Source of the DNA: Ga0074130 sp035492055
GTDB taxonomy: Bacteria > Pseudomonadota > Gammaproteobacteria > Burkholderiales > Rhodocyclaceae
NCBI GenBank assembly: GCA_035492055.1
Contig: DATJJR010000090.1
Span: 1 to 32,181 of the forward strand
Direction: 5' to 3'
DNA: 32,181 nt
Shown: one piece after another, positions 14,322 through 20,622 of the stretch
How positions within the stretch are numbered: position 1 is the first letter of the stretch
Layout: each line of letters opens with the position of its first letter
Program-made: the position numbers and the translations under genes
Notes under the pieces: generated by a model
Told to the model about the DNA's origin: nothing
What the model saw: the letters and a program-made list of their open reading frames with translations, nothing else
Databases searched by the model: none

Positions 14322-15305
14322 ATGCTGAACCGCCTGCTTCTTTCCTTGCTGGTCATGCTGCTTGCGGCCTGCGGCACACAGCCCCTGAGGCCGACTGAAA
14401 GCCAACCAACCGTCGTCGCACCAACGCCATCGAAACCTGTCACCAAGCGCGGTGGTGGCTATTACCTGGACGACGGCCCCGGCGACAACGAGCCGCCCGC
14501 GGAAGTGCTTGCGGCCCTCCCCGATGCCGTGCCGCGTGTAGAAGCGCTCAATCGCAATGCCAACAAACCGTACACCGTGATGGGCAAGACCTACGTGCCA
14601 ATGAGTCCGAATCGCGACTACAAGACCACGGGGATTGCCAGTTGGTATGGAAAGAAATTCCACGGCCAGAAAACGTCAAGCGGCGAGGCCTACGACATGT
14701 ACGCAATGACTGCGGCACATCCCACATTGCCGATTCCGTCTTACGCACGCGTTACCAACACGACCACCGGCAAGAGCGTGATCGTTCGCGTCAACGACCG
14801 CGGACCGTTCCTGCATGATCGCATCATGGATCTGTCCTACGCCGCGGCCTGGAAACTCGGTTACAGCGGCAATGGCAGCGCCAAGGTAACGGTGGAATTG
14901 CTGCACCCGGATCGCGGTGACACGCTGATTGCTGCCGCCCCCGCAGCACCAGCACCAACATCCACACCAATACCGGCCCCGACAACCGCACCAGGCGCGA
15001 CAACACCAGCCGATGCGGCGACAGTTTCGTCCCCTCTCGCGGCAGACCCGGCCAATCAATCCGCCGATTTACCTCCGGGCGCGTACCTGCAACTTGGCGC
15101 CTTCGGCAATCCCGATAACGCCGAGGCCTTTCGCAGCCACATGGCGGAATCGCTCGACTGGCTGGCCGATCGCATTCGCCTGGCTCCTGGCGGCAATGTC
15201 ATGCGCGTTCAAGCCGGGCCGTTCGCCGACCGCGCCGAAGCCAATGCAAATGCCGACAGAATTCGCGCCATTACGGGCCTAAAGCCAACGGTCGTGATTC
15301 GCTGA
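14322..15305 (+). CDS. rlpA: Septal-ring lytic transglycosylase RlpA (DPBB-SPOR lipoprotein)
   Basis: Outer-membrane lipoprotein that cleaves denuded glycan strands; 327 residues. The start MLNRLLLSLLVMLLAACGTQ gives a compact lipoprotein leader with Cys17 as the lipidation site; a TTG 48 nt upstream would only add unconserved residues. The double-psi beta-barrel begins at TGIASWYGKKFHGQKTSSGE and contains the catalytic-type Glu in SGEAYDM and Asp in VIVRVNDRGPF. An Ala/Pro/Thr-rich linker (about residues 205-245) leads to a C-terminal SPOR domain (YLQLGAFGNPDNAEAFRSHM through VQAGPFADRAEANANADRIR), which binds denuded septal peptidoglycan. It lies between rodA and the D,D-carboxypeptidase gene, the usual betaproteobacterial position. 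Confidence 0.95.
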   Translation: MLNRLLLSLLVMLLAACGTQPLRPTESQPTVVAPTPSKPVTKRGGGYYLDDGPGDNEPPAEVLAALPDAVPRVEALNRNANKPYTVMGKTYVPMSPNRDYKTTGIASWYGKKFHGQKTSSGEAYDMYAMTAAHPTLPIPSYARVTNTTTGKSVIVRVNDRGPFLHDRIMDLSYAAAWKLGYSGNGSAKVTVELLHPDRGDTLIAAAPAAPAPTSTPIPAPTTAPGATTPADAATVSSPLAADPANQSADLPPGAYLQLGAFGNPDNAEAFRSHMAESLDWLADRIRLAPGGNVMRVQAGPFADRAEANANADRIRAITGLKPTVVIR

Positions 15306-15314
15306 GCCAGTGAG

Positions 15315-15340
15315 TTGACGATATGGGGTGGCGATATACT
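15315..15340 (+). promoter_or_regulatory. Candidate promoter for the dacC-like gene
   Basis: TTGACG (15315-15320) and TATACT (15335-15340) are each close to sigma-70 consensus, but the spacer is only 14 nt, shorter than the usual 16-18. TATACT would put the transcript start near 15347, leaving a leader of about 37 nt. It is the only plausible promoter in the 78-nt rlpA-dacC gap. Confidence 0.4.
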
Positions 15341-15383
15341 TTGTCCCTCGCTACACCACGCTCATCTTGCTCCCTGCCCCTTC

Positions 15384-16508
15384 ATGTTCCGCGCACTCTG
15401 CCTTGCTATCGCCAGCCTGATTTCCGCCGCTGCCTTTGCGCAATCCGCGCCACCGCCCACGCTCGACGCCAAGGCATGGCTGCTGATTGACAACGGCAGT
15501 GGCCAGATACTCGCCGCCAACAATCCGGACACGCGCATTGAACCGGCATCGCTGACCAAGCTGATGACCGCCTACGTTGCTTTCGGTGCGATTCGGCAAG
15601 GCCTCATCAAGCGCGATCAAATCGTTCCTGTATCCGAAAAGGCATGGAAGACCGGCGGCTCAAAGATGTTTCTCGAGCCGAACAAACCGGTCACCGTCGA
15701 TCAATTACTGCGCGGCATGATTACGCAGTCGGCCAACGATGCCTGCATCGCACTGGCCGAAGCCATTGCCGGATCCGAGGGCAAGTTCGTGGAGATGATG
15801 AATCGGGAAGCGCAACGCCTGGGATTGACGGGCACGCACTTCGTCAACGCCACTGGCCTCACGGAGCCACAGCATTACGCAACGGTACGCGATCTCGCCA
15901 AACTTGCCTCGGCGATCATTCGCGATTACCCGGCGTTCTATCCGCTCTATTCGGAAAAGGAATACCGCTACAACAACATTACGCAACCGAATCGCAATCG
16001 TCTGTTGTGGCTCGACCCAACCGTTGACGGCATGAAAACCGGCCATACCGATGCCGCTGGCTACTGCCTGGTTTCATCCAGCCTGCGGCCGCCGCGTCGC
16101 CTGCTCGCCGTTGTTGTCGGCACCACGTCGGACAATGCCCGTGCGCAAGAATCACTCAAGCTACTGAATTACGGCTTCCAGAATTTCGACGCGGTTCGTC
16201 TCTACACAAAAAATCAGAAGCTGTCCGAGCTACGTGTCTACAAAGGCAGCAGTCGCCGCGTTGAAGCCGGCTTCACCCAAGATTTCGTACTGTCACTACC
16301 GAAAGGCGTGGCTGATCGCATCAAGGTTCAATTGGTCAGCCAACAACCCCTGATTGCGCCGATTCAGACTGGCCAGACGGTTGGCACACTCAAGCTCACG
16401 CTAGACGGAAAACCGTATGGCGAATATCCGGTGCAGGCGCTCGAAGATGTCGGCATCGCCGGTTTCTTCGGCCGCATCTGGGACGCCATTTTCCTGTTCT
16501 TCCAGTAA
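15384..16508 (+). CDS. dacC: D-alanyl-D-alanine carboxypeptidase (PBP5/6 family)
   Basis: Trims the terminal D-Ala from peptidoglycan pentapeptides in the periplasm; 374 residues. A signal peptide (MFRALCLAIASLISAAAFAQ) precedes the S11 peptidase domain. The catalytic Ser56-Leu-Thr-Lys59 lies in EPASLTKLMTAY, the SxN motif in MITQSANDACIALAEAI, and the KTG motif in GMKTGHTDAAGYC. A PBP5 C-terminal beta domain follows (about residues 275-360), ending in an amphipathic anchor helix GFFGRIWDAIFLFFQ that tethers the enzyme to the inner membrane. The ATG at 15384 was chosen for the signal peptide; no Shine-Dalgarno is visible upstream. The TAA overlaps the next start by one base (TAATG). The symbol could equally be dacA. 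Confidence 0.95.
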   Translation: MFRALCLAIASLISAAAFAQSAPPPTLDAKAWLLIDNGSGQILAANNPDTRIEPASLTKLMTAYVAFGAIRQGLIKRDQIVPVSEKAWKTGGSKMFLEPNKPVTVDQLLRGMITQSANDACIALAEAIAGSEGKFVEMMNREAQRLGLTGTHFVNATGLTEPQHYATVRDLAKLASAIIRDYPAFYPLYSEKEYRYNNITQPNRNRLLWLDPTVDGMKTGHTDAAGYCLVSSSLRPPRRLLAVVVGTTSDNARAQESLKLLNYGFQNFDAVRLYTKNQKLSELRVYKGSSRRVEAGFTQDFVLSLPKGVADRIKVQLVSQQPLIAPIQTGQTVGTLKLTLDGKPYGEYPVQALEDVGIAGFFGRIWDAIFLFFQ

Positions 16509-17368
16509 TGAGCCTCGCCTATCTAAACGGAACCTACCTGCCCCTGGCCGAGGCACACGTCTCGGCGATGGACCGAGGCTTTCTGTTTGGCGACGGCGTA
16601 TATGAAGTCGTACCAGTTTACGGGCGAACTCCCTTCCGCCTGCATGAACACCTGCGGCGATTGAATCAGAGCCTGACATCGATCCGGCTCGGCAATCCAC
16701 ATGCAGTAGCGGAATGGGAAAGCATCGTCGCGCAATTGATCGCGACCAGCGAACACAGCGATCAGCAAATCTACATTCAGGTAACGCGCGGCATCGCCGC
16801 AACACGCAATCACGTCTTGCCGGAAAATCCGGTGCCGACTGTGTTCGCCATGAGTGATGCATTATTGCCGCCTGCGCCGGAACTGTTGCGCGAGGGCGTC
16901 AGCGCCGTTTCCGCCGACGATTTGCGCTGGTTGCGCTGCGACATCAAGACCACATCGCTGCTCGCCAATTGCCTGTTGCGACAACTGTCGGCCGACGCCG
17001 GCTGTTTTGAAACCGTCCTGTTCCGTGATGGAATGCTTTCTGAAGGCAGTGCCTCGAACATTTTCATCGTCAAGGCCGGTACATTGCTTGCGCCACCGAA
17101 AAACCAGTTCATGCTGCCCGGCATCACGTACGACATCATGTTCGAAATCGCCGACGCAAACGATCTGCCTTACGAAGTGCGTCCGATTGCGGAATTCGAA
17201 GTACGCATGGCGGATGAAGTCTTGTTGACCTCATCGACGCGCGAAGTGATGCCCATCGTCATGCTGGACGGCGCACCGGTCGGCAATGGCCGTCCCGGGC
17301 CGCTTACCGAAAAACTCGCTACGCTGTATCAATCCTTCAAGCAGACCGTCATGTACGGTAAACCTTGA
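16508..17368 (+). CDS. dat: Class IV PLP aminotransferase, probable D-amino-acid aminotransferase
   Basis: A fold-type IV transaminase, 286 residues. It opens with YLNGTYLPLAEAHVSAMDRG, FLFGDGVYEVVPVY and RLHEHLRRLNQSL, the N-terminal signatures shared with D-alanine and branched-chain aminotransferases. The PLP Lys is Lys147 in RCDIKTTSLLANCL, and the cofactor phosphate loop is represented by EGSASNIFIVK and LTSSTREVMPIV. Arg and His residues at RLHEHLRR fit the D-amino-acid type more than IlvE. The usual Gln-Glu after the Lys motif (AKQEA) is replaced here by LLRQLSADAG, so substrate preference is inferred. Coupling to the D,D-carboxypeptidase (TAATG) suggests a role in D-alanine or D-glutamate turnover of the wall. 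Confidence 0.88.
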   Translation: MSLAYLNGTYLPLAEAHVSAMDRGFLFGDGVYEVVPVYGRTPFRLHEHLRRLNQSLTSIRLGNPHAVAEWESIVAQLIATSEHSDQQIYIQVTRGIAATRNHVLPENPVPTVFAMSDALLPPAPELLREGVSAVSADDLRWLRCDIKTTSLLANCLLRQLSADAGCFETVLFRDGMLSEGSASNIFIVKAGTLLAPPKNQFMLPGITYDIMFEIADANDLPYEVRPIAEFEVRMADEVLLTSSTREVMPIVMLDGAPVGNGRPGPLTEKLATLYQSFKQTVMYGKP

Positions 17369-17414
17369 TGAATTGCATCTTCGCCCCAACATGGGACGAC
17401 AAAGGAACTCCACC

Positions 17415-17693
17415 ATGACAGACGAAATCGCCCCACGCCAAAGCCTGATCGAGTTTCCATCGGATTTCCCGATCAAGATCATGGGCCACAACACCGAGGA
17501 AATCACCGAAGCCATCGTTGCCGTCGTGTTGGTGCACGCGCCCGACTTCGACCGCACGACGCTGGAAATTCGGCCGTCGAGCAAGGGGACTTATGTGGGC
17601 ATCACCGCCACCGTGCGCGCAACGTCGCAGGCGCAACTCGATGACCTCTATCGTGCCCTGACCTCGCATCCGCTCGTGAAGGTCGTCCTCTGA
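17415..17693 (+). CDS. ybeD: YbeD/DUF493 family protein
   Basis: A 92-residue DUF493 protein, the small alpha-beta ACT-like fold typified by E. coli YbeD, usually found next to lipB. The start MTDEIAPRQSLIEFPSDFPI was chosen because AGGA lies about 9 nt upstream and because it is the normal N-terminus; the longer open frame reads through dat. Conserved stretches are SLIEFPSDFPIKIMG, RPSSKGTYVGITATVRATSQ and LDDLYRALTSHPLVKVVL. Its molecular role is not established, although the link with lipoate synthesis genes is widespread. Its stop codon TGA is embedded in a CTGA that appears to be the lipB start. Confidence 0.93.
   Translation: MTDEIAPRQSLIEFPSDFPIKIMGHNTEEITEAIVAVVLVHAPDFDRTTLEIRPSSKGTYVGITATVRATSQAQLDDLYRALTSHPLVKVVL
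17678..17682 (+). promoter_or_regulatory. Shine-Dalgarno for the proposed CTG start of lipB
   Basis: GAAGG lies within the last codons of ybeD, with a 7-nt spacer to the CTG at 17690. This is ideal spacing and supports initiation at that codon. Confidence 0.65.
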
Positions 17694-18325
17694 ATTCGCC
17701 ATCGCATTCGCCACTGCTGTTCCGCGAGCTCGGCTGCGTCGATTACGCCGACACGCTCGACGCGATGCGCAGCTTCACTGCGCAGCGAACGGACAACACA
17801 CCTGACGAAATCTGGCTGCTCGAACATCCACAAGTATTCACGCTGGGCCTCGCCGGCAAAAGGGAACACCTGCTTACGTCAACCGACATTCCTGTCGTCA
17901 AGATCGATCGCGGCGGCCAGATCACATATCACGGCCCCGGCCAGCTCGTCGCGTATCTGATGCTCGATCTCGCACGTCGGCCATACAAGGTTCGCCAGCT
18001 CGTCGAGCGCATGGAAGATGCCATCATCGCCACGTTCGCGGATTTCGGCGTACACGGCGAACGGCTCGCCGGCGCGCCCGGCGTCTATGTCAACGGCGCC
18101 AAAATTGCTGCACTCGGTCTGCGTGTGCAAAAAGGCTGCACTTATCACGGCTTGTCCATCAACGTGGACATGGATCTATCGCCGTGGCAATTCATCAACC
18201 CCTGTGGCTATGCAGGCATGCCGGTTGGACAACTGTGTGATCTGGGCAGCACATCGGGTCGACGCGTTAAAATGGCAGATGTCGGCGCAGCTTTACAGCG
18301 CCATCTTGCAGAAAAACTGACATGA
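17690..18325 (+). CDS. lipB: Octanoyl-ACP:protein N-octanoyltransferase (CTG start proposed)
   Basis: Transfers octanoate from ACP to lipoyl domains of dehydrogenase complexes; cytoplasmic. From CTG 17690 the protein is 211 residues, close to E. coli LipB (213). It contains DEIWLLEHPQVFTLGLAGK, DRGGQITYHGPGQLVAY, the Lys of NGAKIAALGLR and the catalytic Cys in FINPCGYAGM. The first ATG in frame (17765) would drop the conserved strand LLFRELGCVDYADTLDAM, which aligns with the start of E. coli LipB. Between the upstream in-frame stop (17642-17644) and 17765 there is no ATG, GTG or TTG. CTG 17690 has a GAAGG Shine-Dalgarno and overlaps the ybeD stop as CTGA. CTGs at 17714 and 17717 are alternatives with poorer context. 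The stop overlaps lipA (ATGA). Confidence 0.9.
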   Translation: MNSPSHSPLLFRELGCVDYADTLDAMRSFTAQRTDNTPDEIWLLEHPQVFTLGLAGKREHLLTSTDIPVVKIDRGGQITYHGPGQLVAYLMLDLARRPYKVRQLVERMEDAIIATFADFGVHGERLAGAPGVYVNGAKIAALGLRVQKGCTYHGLSINVDMDLSPWQFINPCGYAGMPVGQLCDLGSTSGRRVKMADVGAALQRHLAEKLT

Positions 18326-19302
18326 GCGAGTCCGAGAAATTGAGCGAGAAACTGCCCGAAAAGCAACGCGGTGCAGCAAAGACCTCGCGCATCCCGATCA
18401 AGATCGTTCCCCTCGCGGAAGCGCTCAAGAAACCGGACTGGATTCGTGTGCGCCTTGCGCCGGCCAGCAGCCGCTTCAGCGACGTGAAGCAAATTCTGCG
18501 CGAACAGAAACTGCATACGGTTTGCGAAGAAGCAAGTTGCCCCAATATCAGCGAATGCTTCGGCAAGGGCACCGCCACATTCATGATTCTCGGTGACCTG
18601 TGCACGCGCCGCTGCCCCTTCTGCGATGTCGGCCACGGCAAACCGTTGCCGCCCGATACGCAGGAGCCGAAACATCTGGCTGAAACCATCGCCGCGCTCA
18701 GGCTCAATTACGTCGTCATCACCAGCGTCGATCGCGACGATCTGCGCGACGGCGGCGCCCGACATTTCGCCGACTGCATCGCCGAGACGCGAACCTTGTC
18801 GCCTCAAACCACCATCGAAGTCCTCGTGCCGGATTTTCGTGGCCGTCTCGATGTCGCAGTCGACATTCTCACTGCCGCACCACCGGACGTGATGAATCAC
18901 AACCTCGAAACCGTGCCGCGCCTGTACAAGGAAGCACGCCCCGGTGCCGACTATGCGCATTCCCTGAAGCTTCTTAAGGATTTCAAGGCCAGGAATCCAA
19001 ACGTCCCGACCAAATCCGGCCTCATGGTCGGCATCGGCGAAACCGATGAAGAAATCATCGAAGTCATGCGCGACCTGCGTGCCCACGACGTCGACATGCT
19101 CACCATCGGTCAATACCTTGCACCATCCGGTCATCACTTGCCCGTCCGCCGCTACGTTCACCCCGACATTTTCGATCGCTTCACCGCGCTGGCCAAGGAC
19201 ATGGGGTTCACCCACGCTGCCTGCGGCCCGATGGTTCGATCCAGCTATCACGCCGATCAGCAAGCGCATGAGGCAGGTGTGGTTGTAAATAATCACGAGT
19301 AA
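18322..19302 (+). CDS. lipA: Lipoyl synthase
   Basis: Radical-SAM enzyme that inserts two sulfurs into octanoyl groups to make lipoyl cofactor; 326 residues. The auxiliary cluster ligands Cys68, Cys73 and Cys79 (CEEASCPNISEC) and the radical-SAM cluster ligands Cys94, Cys98 and Cys101 (CTRRCPFC) fall at the same numbers as in E. coli LipA. The C-terminal RSSYHADQQ carries the conserved Ser that binds the auxiliary cluster. Other family segments are FMILGDLCTRRCPFCDVGHG and MVGIGETDEEIIEVMRDLR. Its ATG overlaps the lipB stop by four bases, so octanoyl transfer and sulfur insertion are co-expressed. No T-rich terminator is evident after the stop. Confidence 0.98.
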   Translation: MSESEKLSEKLPEKQRGAAKTSRIPIKIVPLAEALKKPDWIRVRLAPASSRFSDVKQILREQKLHTVCEEASCPNISECFGKGTATFMILGDLCTRRCPFCDVGHGKPLPPDTQEPKHLAETIAALRLNYVVITSVDRDDLRDGGARHFADCIAETRTLSPQTTIEVLVPDFRGRLDVAVDILTAAPPDVMNHNLETVPRLYKEARPGADYAHSLKLLKDFKARNPNVPTKSGLMVGIGETDEEIIEVMRDLRAHDVDMLTIGQYLAPSGHHLPVRRYVHPDIFDRFTALAKDMGFTHAACGPMVRSSYHADQQAHEAGVVVNNHE

Positions 19303-19350
19303 ATGCGACTGGCGCCAAGGAGTGATGCGACCGGTTGGAAGTGAATGCGA
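19303..19350. repeat. Three spaced ATGCGA direct repeats
   Basis: ATGCGA occurs at 19303-19308, 19325-19330 and 19345-19350, spaced 22 and 20 nt, about two helical turns. The first two extend to ATGCGAC. They lie just after the lipA stop and before the DedA-rhodanese gene. Two small stems follow (ACTGC/GCAGT at 19356-19373 and TTGGCT/AGCCAA at 19378-19394). A binding-site array is conceivable, but chance is not excluded. Confidence 0.35.
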
Positions 19351-19412
19351 TTAACACTGCCTCTGGTCGCAGTCGGTTTGGCTGCTTAAGCCAACGGTCT
19401 CAAGGAACGGAC

Positions 19413-20336
19413 ATGACGGAAACGCTCCAATTGATTACCCAATACGGCGTTGGATTCGCCTTTGCCAATGTATTGATCGAGCAGCTTGGCGCGCCCATCC
19501 CTGCCTATCCGACGCTATTGCTCATGGGTGCAATGCTGCATCAAGGCAAGTATTCCGCCACGTTCCTGTTCGCGGCCACATTCATTGCCGCAGTCCTTGC
19601 CGACTACATCTGGTATTACATTGGCCGACGCTACGGCCAGAAAACGATGGGGCTGTTGTGCCGGATTTCCCTATCTCCCGACTCTTGTGTCCGGCAGATG
19701 CAATCCGTGTATACCCGGCTAGGCCCGGCCTCTCTCATCGTTGCAAAGTTCATCCCCGGATTCTCGACGTTTGCCAACGTGCTGGCAGGCACCACGAAGA
19801 CGAAACCATCCGTTTATTTGTTCTTCAGCGGGCTGGGGTCGATCATCTGGGTAGGGTCGGCAATACTGCTAGGCGATCTTTTCAACTCCGCCATCGACGA
19901 GTTGCTGAATGTCCTGGCTGACCTTGGCAAATACGGCATTGCTCTCCTTGCCGCTGTGTTTGCCATTTACGTGGCGCAAAAATGGTGGCAGCGCCAGCGC
20001 TTTCTTTACACCCTGAGAATGGCCCGCATTTCTGTAGATGAGCTTCATCAGCTATTGCAGAAAGAAAGTCTCCCGGTCATCGTCGATGTGAGGCCGGCAG
20101 AACTACAGAAAACCGGGCGCATCCCCGGTGCCTTGGCCGTTCCGAACAAAGGCTTGGACATCCTGACGCTGGAGATGCCAATGGAGAGCGAAGTCATTCT
20201 CTATTGCTCCTGCCCCAATGAAGCTTCCGCGGCGTTGATAGCCAAGCAGCTCATGCGGAAGGGCTACCAAAAGGTTCGCCCGCTTGCAGGCGGGATCGAG
20301 GCCTGGATCGCAGCGGGTCACACTGTCGAGGTTTAG
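19413..20336 (+). CDS. DedA-family membrane protein fused to a C-terminal rhodanese domain
   Basis: A 307-residue two-domain protein. Residues 1-190 form a DedA/VTT domain: re-entrant-type helices around YGVGFAFANVLIEQLGAPIP and AYPTLLLMGAML, then the family motif region around VAKFIPGFSTFANVLAGTTK, and terminal membrane helices ending near residue 190. DedA proteins are linked to lipid carrier flipping (undecaprenyl phosphate, phosphatidylethanolamine) and proton-dependent envelope homeostasis. Residues 204-307 are a cytoplasmic rhodanese with VIVDVRPAELQKTGRIPGAL and the active-site loop VILYCSCPNEASAA (Cys265, with a second Cys at 267), ending LAGGIEAWIAAGH. AAGGAA about 6 nt upstream supports ATG 19413 over an upstream in-frame start. 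The fusion is known in proteobacteria; its purpose is unclear. Confidence 0.9.
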   Translation: MTETLQLITQYGVGFAFANVLIEQLGAPIPAYPTLLLMGAMLHQGKYSATFLFAATFIAAVLADYIWYYIGRRYGQKTMGLLCRISLSPDSCVRQMQSVYTRLGPASLIVAKFIPGFSTFANVLAGTTKTKPSVYLFFSGLGSIIWVGSAILLGDLFNSAIDELLNVLADLGKYGIALLAAVFAIYVAQKWWQRQRFLYTLRMARISVDELHQLLQKESLPVIVDVRPAELQKTGRIPGALAVPNKGLDILTLEMPMESEVILYCSCPNEASAALIAKQLMRKGYQKVRPLAGGIEAWIAAGHTVEV

Positions 20337-20622
20337 CGCAAACCCTGCGCAGCATTAGAGTGCCCCCCTGAGGCTGGAGCAAAAGGGTTCATTGAATTGA
20401 CAGTCCCATTGCACTGCAATGGGGTGCTCATACAAAACGTGCATCTGCAATGGATTCACGCATACCGTCCTTGTTGCGCCTCAAATACAAACAGCATATT
20501 TGATACAGACGCCTAATAAATGGCAAAAAATGCCATTCGTTTGTACTATACGGGCACGCTTGATTTAAACAGCTTCACGTCTCGCAGTCCTCGTTCATCC
20601 GCGTCCAGCCTCCGGAGCCCGC
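20337..20622 (+). promoter_or_regulatory. 286-nt upstream region of the hybrid kinase gene, with two dyads
   Basis: No gene fits here. It contains a perfect 9-bp dyad around one central base (CCCATTGCA-C-TGCAATGGG, 20405-20423) and a perfect 6-bp dyad ATGGCA-N5-TGCCAT (20520-20536). TACTAT (20544-20549) may be a -10 element for the kinase gene, and the second dyad would then overlap its -35 region, a usual repressor position. A consensus-like TTGACA (20397-20402) has no matching -10. Confidence 0.4.

Noticed and set aside
17765..18325. lipB read from the first ATG (186 residues)
   Set aside because: It removes a conserved N-terminal strand found in LipB proteins, and the frame upstream is open and homologous to LipB; the CTG at 17690 is better supported.
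20397..20402. TTGACA as a -35 element for the kinase gene
   Set aside because: A perfect -35 hexamer, but no -10-like sequence lies 15-19 nt downstream.
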